Positions 44,851 through 55,500 of a stretch of 64,000 nucleotides of DNA are shown in pieces. Position numbers and translations under genes: made by a program. The DNA lies in contig JANTQA010000047.1 of NCBI GenBank assembly GCA_027625915.1, positions 16,740,001-16,804,000 on the forward strand, given 5' to 3'. Within the stretch, counting starts at the first letter, position 1. Every line of letters starts with the position of its first letter. Origin of the DNA: Anaeramoeba flamelloides. Lineage: Eukaryota > Metamonada > Anaeramoebidae. The notes below the pieces were generated by a model. It saw only the letters and a program-made list of their open reading frames with translations. It had not been told where the DNA came from and searched no databases.

Positions 44851-45830
44851 TTTCATAAACTGTTAATTTGTTCAACAGGTTTCATTTAAAGAATACATGT
44901 TGTAAAATATTTACTAATTTTTTATTTACTTATTCTAAAAGCGCTTTTCAGCAAACAAACAACAATATAAGACTGCTTTAACTTTTCTCTATTTATTCAA
45001 TTTACTCTTCTAAATTTTCATTTTTTATTTTTGCTGGTTTTTGGATACAGTTTCTTTTAATTCCATAGATTCATGTCACTTTGCGACCAGCTAAATAAAT
45101 GAGCTTGTTTGTTTTACCGAAGAGTTAACCAATTTATTGGAATTTACTCTTTTTGAATCAAAAAGCTTACATTTCAATTTACTAAATTTCTTGCTTTTAT
45201 AATTTTCTTTTGATTTTTTTTTTTTTTCTTTCTTTTTTCCAAATTTTTTGTTATTTTCTTTCCTTTTTAATAACAGCAACAATAACTTTTTGCTGTTTAT
45301 TTTTTGTAGTGATCTTGAGCCAAATTATCAAACAAATTTTTTTTTTTTTTCGTTTGAAAAAATGTAATTAAAAAGAATTTTTTCGACCAATTCTTGTATT
45401 TTTTTTTGATTACAAAGAAAGCAAGTGTGAGAAAAAAAGAAAACTTTACAATTTTTTTTATTCAATGTTTTTTGAAAGAGGAAATCAATGAGAAATATTG
45501 TACACTAATTAGTATAGTCAATACTATTAAATTCTAATTTACAACAATTGATTTTTCCCTCAAAAGTTTAACAGTGAAGAGTTAAACGTGTTTCTAGACA
45601 GACTAACTTTGTTTTTTATTTGATTTTGACAAGATCTTTAATCTTTTTTTCATTAATAATGCTTAAAATATTACTGAAATAGAACAAAAAATCTTTCATT
45701 TATTAATAGGAAAATGACTAGATCTAAAACAAAATCAACTTGGTTAATCTTAATGTTAGTTAAGGTTTTTGCATTTCTTTCTGAATAGGCTTCGATCAAA
45801 GCACGGAAATTGTGTTCAAGAAAAATATTA
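44851..45830. other. AT-rich spacer without recognised features
   Basis: Homopolymer-rich, no gene or shared repeat seen. Confidence 0.4.
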
Positions 45831-46028
45831 CAGTCAGTTCCACTTTTAAGGAACAAATTTCAACGAAATTTAAGGCACATAAAAATCTCAAATTAATGTA
45901 CAAAAGTCGGATCTTTGTAAAATAATTTGTAAAAAAAAAAATTCCAAATTTTGTAGCCTTAATTTAAGATTTTTCATGTTCCTTAAATCTCCATTAAAGT
46001 TTGTGCCTTAAAATTTGAAACTGACTGT
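45831..46028. mobile_element. Family H fold-back element, copy H2
   Basis: Left arm CAGTCAGTTCCACTTTTAAG, right arm ending TTGAAACTGACTG. Inner words AAATTTAAGGCACATAAAAA and TTTTTCATGTTCCTTAAAT pair. Same layout and length as the other H copies. Confidence 0.7.
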
Positions 46029-46204
46029 TCTGTTATTGGAATTCTTCATTGAACAATTTTTCATTTTTATTATAATTCTTTTATAAATAGAGTTTCCAAA
46101 CAAGAAGGGTTGTAGTTTATGGCTCTACTTATAAAAGGAATCTGAAAATTAATCGAAATTTTTTTTCCAATAATGCAAATACTGGGATAAATTTTCAATT
46201 TTAA

Positions 46205-46330
46205 CGGATTAGCGTCACATTAGATTTTATGTACATTAAAGTATGTTATAATTGAGGAATATTTGATATTAGTTCCCTATGGCTCTAAAAAATCATTCTA
46301 AATTATATTGAAGTATAAATTATTATATTG
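46205..46330 (+). mobile_element. TTAA-type element T2c, left end only
   Basis: TTAACGGATTAGCGTCACAT at 46201 followed by ATTAAAGTATGTTATAATTG and GATATTAGT-CC matches the left 110 bp of T2a and T2b. The first C is a change from the usual GGG. No right end was found within several hundred bases. Confidence 0.55.
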
Positions 46331-46807
46331 TTTAACTAAGGATCATAATTAAAATTTACCTTTTTGTAAGGTTTTCTTTTTATTTAATAACTTTTCCCAA
46401 TATAAAGATTTGACTAAAATAACAGTATTCAAGTAAACCCCTTTTAAAAACGATTGACCCTTTAAAAATCTTATTTTGAAAATAAGTATTTTTTATAAAT
46501 TGAAGTTATCTATAATAATAAAAAACTATTATATTAATATAAAGTTTTATAAACAAGAAATATTTGTTTTTTTCATCTAAAATCAAAAAAAGTAAAAAAA
46601 AAATAAATAATAATAGGACATTTATTATAAAATTTAGTTTATTTATCAACCAATTTTCAGGATTATACAAAAGTAATCATTTTTTTGAATATTAAGATTT
46701 CCGATTTCCGATTTACTCAAAATATATTAATATAAAACAAAAAAATTGATTATGTTTGTTTCCTTTTATAAAAATAACAGCATTATTATTGTTGATAAAT
46801 AAATATA

Positions 46808-47007
46808 CAGACATTCCCGTTTTTAAGACAGAAACTTTCAACAAAATTTTAGGCACAAATAAAATCTCAAATTAAGGCACAAAATTCAGATTCTAGTAAA
46901 ATAATTTGCGAAAAAAAAAAAAAAAGTCCAAAAAAAGTGTCTTAATTTGAGATTTTTATGTGCCTAAAATTTTGTTGAATGTTTGTGTCTTAAAATCAGA
47001 ACTGGCT
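46808..47007. mobile_element. Family H fold-back element, copy H3
   Basis: Arms CAGACATTCCCGTTTTTAAG and inverse TCTTAAAATCAGAACTGGC, with AAAATTTTAGGCACAAATAA pairing to TTTTTATGTGCCTAAAATTT. Only about 780 bp separate it from H2. Confidence 0.68.
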
Positions 47008-47019
47008 TTAACGAAATTT

Positions 47020-47230
47020 TCATTCAACTTAACAAAAAAATATTTTATAAATCTTTGAATATTTCAAATTTTTAATTCTAATAAGAAGCTTAAATTATTT
47101 AATTGAACTTTTTTAGAATTGGTTAATGTATAAATTATTTTTTAATTTTTGAGAGGTCTTTTTTTTTTTGGAAAGCTGAATGAAAATTTTGTTCTTCTAT
47201 TTTTGTTATTAACAGTATAATTACTAATTC
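47020..47230. repeat. Repeat family D, copy D2
   Basis: TTCAAATTTTTAATTCTAAT-AGAAGCTTAAATTATTTAA and GGAAAGCTGAATGAAAATTT match D1 and D3 in the same orientation. Confidence 0.45.
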
Positions 47231-47436
47231 CCAAATCTGATGAATTTTAAATTTAAGTTCGAAAATTTTTGTTTCTTTACCATAGTATATTTATTTTAAT
47301 CAAAGTCGGAATAATAAATATAACAAGTGTTTATATATTAAAAAACTTTCTAAAATTAGTTGGGCTACAAAGAAAGTCAAGAATGTTTCTCAAAAATAGA
47401 TTTATAAAAATTTATAAAAAAGTAAACTAAAATCTA

Positions 47437-47629
47437 AATACTAAACTATTTTTCAAAAATTTTGACTCAATTTATAATGTTAATGGGAGTTGTTTTGGGG
47501 GTTTATTCCAGTATTCTTTACAAAAAATATTTTCAAATTTTTGATCAGAATTGTTTTTTCTAATTTTGCAAATTTTAGTTTTGCTTTTTCAAATTTTTGT
47601 TTTTCTTTTGTTTTTCTTTTTCTTTTTCT

Positions 47630-47669
<40 letters not shown>

Positions 47670-48018
47670 TCATGTGGAAAAAAAGTGAGATCTTCGAAAA
47701 TACAAATAATCACAAAGAAAATTTCGAATCTGTAATATCTTTTAAAATGGATTTAATTATTCATAAAAAATCTTGTTGTTCAACTTTTTTTCAGTGAAAG
47801 TTCAGTAATAAAAAATCCGTAATGCTCATTTCAAAAATTGTGTCTCACTTTTTTTTAGTTTTTGGTTTTTTTTTTTGAATTTTTAATATATCGGTTTTTA
47901 TTGATTTAGAATGACTTAAAAGTGAATTACGAATCATTTTTAGTTATTAATTGTCTTGAATACCAAAGGATATATTTTTTTTCAATTTATTATTTCAGGT
48001 GAGTCACAATTTTTGAAA
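47437..48018 (-). repeat. Repeat family A, copy A3
   Basis: Full-length reverse complement of A2 (8395-8995): begins CTATTTTTCAAAAATTTTGA, contains the pyrimidine tract complementary to the Lys-coding core and a run of 28 T near 47637, and ends TTTATTATTTCAGGTGAGTC. The 77-codon minus frame at 47480-47713 corresponds to the KFEKAK core seen also in A1 and A2. Confidence 0.65.
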
Positions 48019-49571
48019 AAGATTTTATTTCAGAAAATTAAAATAGAAAATTTTGGATTATTAAAATTAAAAAATAACTTTAAAAATGTGCAACAAAAAG
48101 AAAAAGAAAATTTTGTTAAAGAAAATGAAAGCAAAATTCATAATTATTTTGAGTAATTACATTTTTTTGGTGGAAAATAAAGTGTTATAAAACCCAACAA
48201 GTTGATAAAATAAATGATTGTTTCCGAAGAATAAATTAAAAAATATACGATTTTTTCTATACCAATTCTTAAATTGGACAAATTAAATGAAAATTTATTA
48301 TAAAATTCTTTTTTTGAATTCTTTAGTTATTGAAAGAACCCTTTTAAATCAAAAATTTTACAAATTAAAAGTTTTACATTAAGAATAAAAAATAAATAAA
48401 TAATAATACACTATTGTATCAAACTTTATAGATAAAATCAATAACTAAATGATTTTTTTATTTATTGTTTCATTGATCAATTTTTTGATTTTTTTTTATT
48501 TCTATATTTTAATAAATATGCTAATATCTATAAGCAGGGAGTCTTACAAGATTTTGTTAACTTTACACAAACTTCGAAATTCAAAATTAGTAAAATGTAG
48601 TTATACGTCCCTACTAATAGTAATTCCTTTAGTATAAAAATAATATTAATAAAAAAAAAAACAATCAAAAAAAATTTTTGAGTTCTGGTGATTTCACTTC
48701 TTTTGAAATTCTGCAATTTTTTTTGATAAGTTGATTTATCCCAAAAAAAAAACTAAAAATAAATAACTTTTAAATTATCTCTTCAAAAATAAAAGATATA
48801 TTTTATTACTAACTTTCATAACCAATTCACAGTTCATCAGAAATTATAAAATTTTATCATAGAAAATCAATTTAAATATCTTATTAAATGTCAGAGTAGG
48901 ATAGAAAAGAATGTAATTTTTTTTACTTCGGATCAAAAATGAAAATTAACTTTTTTGTACATTAACTTTTGTAATTATTCTCAAATCAAAAAATACAAGG
49001 CACAATCTTTATATACCAAGATTTAGCAATGTATAAAACTATTCAATGCTAACAATTATTTGTTAAATATCATATTTTGGTGTTACTATAGATTTTTAAA
49101 GTGTTAAATAAATAGATACGAAAGCCCACATTGAAAAAAAAAAAAAAAAAAAAAAAATTCAAAAATTAGCTAATCTAAAAAATTTCTGATTAACTAATCA
49201 AAAACACAAAATAAATATATTATAAGATTAAAATTAAAGGATCTTCTCAATGAATTTTCGATACAATAAATCTAATTTTGGATGCTGAAAATATATTATT
49301 TTTAAATATCAGAAATAATATCTTCATATGAACTCAACTGTGAATTTTTTTTGGTTTACTTTCCAGCACATTTGAAATAAAAAGGAACAAAAATTAAAAT
49401 TGTTTATGATAATTAATTTTTTATTTTCATTTAATATTTATTAATAATTAAAACAAAAAAAAATTAGAAAATTTGATATTTCACATTTTACAGAAAGAAA
49501 AAAAAAATCTTTTAAGAATGTTTAAATAAAAATGATATTTCAAATATATTAAACAGCTAATAGATCCTTTA
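48019..49571. other. AT-rich spacer downstream of the RasGEF gene
   Basis: No gene or shared repeat recognised. A 22-A run occurs at about 49135-49157. Confidence 0.4.
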
Positions 49572-52500
49572 TCAAAGATCTTCAATATTAGAATTTCTAG
49601 GTTCTCTTTGCAATGACAATTCATATAATTGGTCATTGTTTAAACCCGGGAAATCTGTAAAATATTCTTGTAACCGGGGAACATCAGTCAATGAATATGG
49701 CCTTGTTTGGAACACTAAAATATTACTAATAACAGTTACCATTGTTTCTAATTTACTTTTGGAAACTTCTCCATTTTCGTCATAATCACTTCTAGATTCA
49801 TCTAAAAAGGTTAAATCGGTCAAATGGATTCCAATAAATGGTATGCATGATTGCCCTTTTAAAAATGCAGATTTCAAGGCTGCGCGGTAGGTTTTATATG
49901 CCCCCTTCCCACTCATCAATTGATCAAACTCTTCCAATTTTTGTTTATTTTGGTGTGTAATTTGTTTAAAGGTATGCTTTAATCTTAAAATTGAATTTGA
50001 GTGTAAGCTAGATAATGTTGCCATTAAATAATTAAAATTATTTAAATTTTTAAAATGGTCTGCTAATTGAATAAAATATGTTAAAATTTTTATTCGCTGT
50101 GACAATTTTTCGGCTTGTAAAATTAATGTACAAACCCAATAGTTAAATTTATTAAATCTATCAATCATTTTCCGAATCGTCGGAGATTGTGGAAATCGTT
50201 CTTCTTTATTCCAACTCTGATTTAAAAATTCAGTAAATTCAAGTTTGTTGAAGATTTTGTATTCCGATAACGTTATTTGCCTCGCCACTTCTTCTGGATC
50301 AATTTCAAAAATATTTATATATTTCCAATTCATCTTTTTCGGGATCTTGGGTTTTAGTGGCTTTCCCTTCTTCCTTCTTTGCTCGAGTAATTGATAATCG
50401 TTAACATCTAACTATTATTAATGAATTAAAAAAATAAAAAATACATGAAAAATAAATAATAAAATGGTCTAGGAATTAGTTTTCCAGTGTGCTTAATATT
50501 TATTTAGTTATACTGTTAATCTTATTCTAGGGTGGTGTTATATGATTTAATGCAATATGGCACAAGATATTAAGCTGTCCATATCTAAACCCATTATCTT
50601 GATTATTTGGTATATAATTTAATTATTTAGATTTTGTTTACTTGGGGGGGGGGGGGGATATTGATTTATCCAGTGATTTGAAAAACGAAAAATAAATAAT
50701 ATATATATATATATATATATATAATTCGTAATTATTTTCAAGACCGGTGTATATTTTGATCAATCACTAAAGTGTAGCTAACATGTTTTATTTTCATCAC
50801 AAAAAAAAAAAAAAGAAATATTATATGGTATTTTTTTCTATAATAAGAGATACTACAAAAAACGGAAAAATGTTTTTTTTTTTTGATTTGGTATTTTTAA
50901 ATCTTAAATTAAATATATGTATTGTTTTTTAGCTGATGATTATACAGGTTTTAAAATAAAACTTGTTTTGTTGAATTTTAACCTAACAAAAATTTTTAAA
51001 ATATTCTTTTTATTTTTTTACAGCCTTTTTTTTAATTTTTTTTATAATATGTTTTTTTTACAATAAAAAAAATCTAAAAATAGATACATCGTGAATCCGA
51101 TTGTGTATTCTATCAAAAGAGAAAATTCTAGTAAAAATAAAATATTTTCTTATTTTTATAAAACATTTTTAAGGAAGTTGGTTTATTTTCCCAATTTTGA
51201 AAAGTTTAATTGTGAGAACTTTCCTGGAAATAAGCTTTTTTGAGTCTAGTTGGATATTGAAATTTTGATATCCAATATATATATATATATATATATGAAC
51301 ACATTTGCAAAAAGAAAAAGAACCATAGTAAACTAGAGTAAAAATTTTAATTTTTCCAATTTTTTGAAAAACTTTTTGGATTTAAATTGTTGGTTTTCTT
51401 AAATTGTATTCTGACTCTAGAAATGTGTTCTGATAGAAATCGTTAAACTTCATCAAAAAATAGGCATATTTGGATTAGTGTTTGACACAATTCTTCACTT
51501 TTCAACCCCATAACAAGAAAGATCAGTTTTCCAAATGAACTTGTTTAAATCAAAAATGAAAAAAAAAAAAAAAATCAAAATATTTTTTTGAAGTTGTTTC
51601 TTCTTTATCTTCTAAATTTTGAATGCGGATAAACAAGAGATTATCTGGTTACCCCTCTTCATAATCTACATTTTTTATCAAAAAAGATACCCTTTTTAAC
51701 AAATTTATTTTCAAAATTCTTCTTTGTCTTTTTTTTTTTTATTTATTTTTTCAAAAATTTTAAGGGTCTAGTAACTTTCCCTGGATTTGTTTCATACTCA
51801 AGAGCGTGTCAAGAAAAAAATACAGTGAGATTGCATTTCTTTTGGTTGACAAAATTCAAATAAAAAAAAAAAAAAAAAAAAAAAAAATCAAAGGGATTCA
51901 ATTACAAAAGTTTAAAATAGCAAAAAAAAGTTTCAAAGGATTTCATTGTACAAAAAATTCAAATAACAAAAAAAGTTTTGTTTATGATTATCAATTTCAA
52001 AAAATTGAAATTTTCAAAAAAAAAGTTGTCAAAGTATTCTCTAATTCCAAAAAATCAAATTTATAAACAAAAAATCTAATCCTTTATTATTTTATATTTG
52101 CAAAGGTTTAAATTTCTTCAATTTGAAACAACTCGTATTTTTTCAGTACAAAATTAATTCAATTCGATTTAATCCAACCCAAGGTTGTTATTTTTTAAAT
52201 CATCTACATTTTAAAACATACGTATTTTGTAAGATTCTTTGATAAAAAATGATTCATTTGAGAAATAAAAAAAAAAATCTTTACTAGATCTCTTAAAGAT
52301 CGGAAAAAGTTCCAAAGGGTTCTCCTTCAAAAACAATACAGTGTTTTCAAAATTATAATTCATAGCTATTCAAATTGAAAATCGAGTGTATCTATTTTAC
52401 TGCTTTTTTTCTTAAAATTTCATCTATTTTGATTTTTGACTTTTGGAGATCGATCGAACTTCCCTTGTTGGTTAGTTTTTGATACTTCATTAGCCACTCA

Positions 52501-55500
52501 TTAAAATTACAATTTTTTTTTAATATCAAAAAAAATATTTTTCACATAATTACTCAACTCCTTAAAATACTAGATATTTATTTCCCCTTAAAGGAAAAAC
52601 AGGAATTTTAGATCTTTTAAAATAATTTTTTTTTTTTTTTTTTCAATTATTGTTTTAAAACTAAGTAAAACGAAGAATATTGTTTCAAAGAGTAAAGGAA
52701 ATGGATGTAATAACCAAAATCAAAAAAAAAAAAAAATTCAAAAAGTTCAACTAAATGAAAAAAAAAAATCATTGCTAAAAAATTAAAAAAAGCGTTAAGG
52801 GGTATTTTTTTTTATAATTAGATCGAAAATAAATTGTTGTAAATAGAAAAAACTATTTCAAAAAATAAATATTTTTAAAAAAAATATTTTAAAAAATAAA
52901 ATAATTTCTTGAACCGATTCCAATTTAGAAGAATTAAATGAAAATTGGAATTAAAATGCATTTTGGGATTTCTTTAGGATTAGGAAGTAATTTATTTCTC
53001 AAAAAATTTTGAAACAAAGGTTTTTCCATTCAGAATGAAGAATCAAAAATAAAATTGAATTAAAAATAAAATTGTATCAAATGTTGTGTATAAGATCAAG
53101 AAATAAATGATTTTTTATTAAGTGTTTTCGGGATCAATTTTTCATTTTTTTGATTTCCATTTTTTTATTGAGACGTATATGTATTATACTAGAATATACT
53201 CCACCACTTTATTTTTATTTAAACATTCAAAATTTATTTAGTTAAAGAAATAATTTTCATTTTTCACATATAAAGAACCCGAGACAATTAAAATTGATAT
53301 AGGTACCTTGACACTTATATATATTATAAAATGGTATTTTTTTTTTTTGTTCATTTTGAAATTAGCAGTGATAGTTCCAAAAAACTGTTTGCTTTTAAAA
53401 GGGTATAAAACAAGTTTAAATAGAGATGAAGTAATGGATTTTACAATCTATTTAACTTTAAAGGTGAATTATTCTGATGAAATAGTTAATATTATTACAA
53501 GACTAATCATTTTATCTGAAATTCAAAGTTTACTTGTAAGAAAATTACAAAAACAAAATTGAAAATTCTCATTTATTATAATTGAAAATTATTTTTTTCA
53601 TCCCAAATTTTGTCTCAAATCTCAAAAATTAATCAACATAGAAAAAAAAGTATATCTTTTGAAGAAAAAATCAATTTAAAAAGTTGAATTCAATAGAAGG
53701 TTTTATGTTGTTTTTTCTTATTTCTCAATGGCTATTTTAAAATGCTGATTTTTTTATAATAATAATAATGTCTTGGATATTATTCAAAATGAAGGCCCAA
53801 TATTCATTTTATCACAACATCGATAAATGATAATTAAAATTATGATTCTTTATTAAAATTTCTAAATAAAAATTTAGAAATTCGGGAAATGTTGTAGAGT
53901 GCCTAGGTTTTTTTTAATTTTAGAAATAAATTGAAAATAATTGAAATTTTCTTTTAATTTCTAGAATTAATAAAAACCTAATGGTGGTTTTCCAGAATTC
54001 AAAAGAATATAGAAAAATCTTTGATTTTGGATCAATTCTTTTTAATCCTGGAAAACCTAACGGTGATTTTCTTGGGGCTTTATTATTTTATTCTGAAAAA
54101 TATATTGATTTTTGAAATAAGTAGAAAAGCCAAGAAAAACAAGACGGTGTTTTTTTTTACTTTTTGTTTTGTTTGGAAATCCATTGATTTTCTAATCAAA
54201 AAAAAAAAAATTAAAAAAAAAACTAACAGATATAAGAAGAAATTAATTTTCCCACTTCAAAATAATAAAATAAAAAAAAAAATTAATGAGCCTATACCAT
54301 GTACATAAATTTGTTTTATTTTTTTTTTTCTTTAGAAAGAAGTGTAAATTACACTCTAGGTTCCCTAACACTTAAATTTACTTCCTTAAATTTAAGAATA
54401 AAATAATATATTTTGGGATTATTAATTAACAAAAATAATTTTAGACTTTCATAATTAAAAATTATTTCATTAAAATTTAATTCTTTCAACTTATTCAGAA
54501 ATATACAATATATCATTTTCATAGGAAGGACATACCCATAAAAAGTGATCAATATTTTCTAGTATTTCCTTCTGTTGGTGTTTTAAACATAAAGGACAAA
54601 ATTTACTTGAAGTTTTATTTATTACATAGAAAATATCAATTTAAACAATTGGTAAATGTTCTGAATTTTAGAATTGTTGAAATTGATGGATAACTTAAAT
54701 ATCTTTGATTAATAAATAATTTTTTTTGAGGTTTTTAATTGTTGCGAAATATTTTTGTGGGGTGTATTAGAGTGTCGTAAAGTGCAGCCGAGGGCCTAGG
54801 TTTTCCAGGATTCAAAAGAATAGAGTAAAATCAAAGATTTAACTCAATTCTTTTAAATTATGGAAACCCTAACGGCGGTTTTCTTGAGGTTTTCTGTTTT
54901 ATTCTGTTAAGTGTTCTAGGTTTTTTTGAGGTTTTCTATTTTATTTATGAAGTGTTCTGGGTTTTTTTTACTTTAGAAATAAACCGAAATTTTATTAAAA
55001 TTTCCGGTTTATTTCTAAAGTAAAAAAAAAACCAAACGAAAATCTATTGATTTTCTAAATAAATAGAAAACTTAAAAAAAAACTAACGAAAATCTATCGA
55101 TTTTCCTAATAAACAGCAAACTCAAGAAAACCTAACGGCGCTTTTTTAACTTAGAAATAAAAAGAAAATTTTTAAAATTTTCTTTTTATTTCTAAAATCT
55201 AAAAAAATGTTAATGGTGGATTCCAAAATTTAAAAGAATAGAGTAAAATCATTTTTTTTACTCAATTTTTTGAATTTTGGAAAACCTAACGACATTTCAA
55301 TAGGTAGACAAAAAATTCCTTTTCAAATTATTTTCAATAAAAATTATTACAAACTTATTACCTCCCATTTCTTTCTAACTAAAATTACCCCCAAACAATG
55401 GACCCAAAAAATGTTTGTTAACCAGTAAACCCAAAACCATTAGACTTTACCAGACCATGATAAAAATATTAAAGATTTGTCAAGTAAATGTATATAATAT

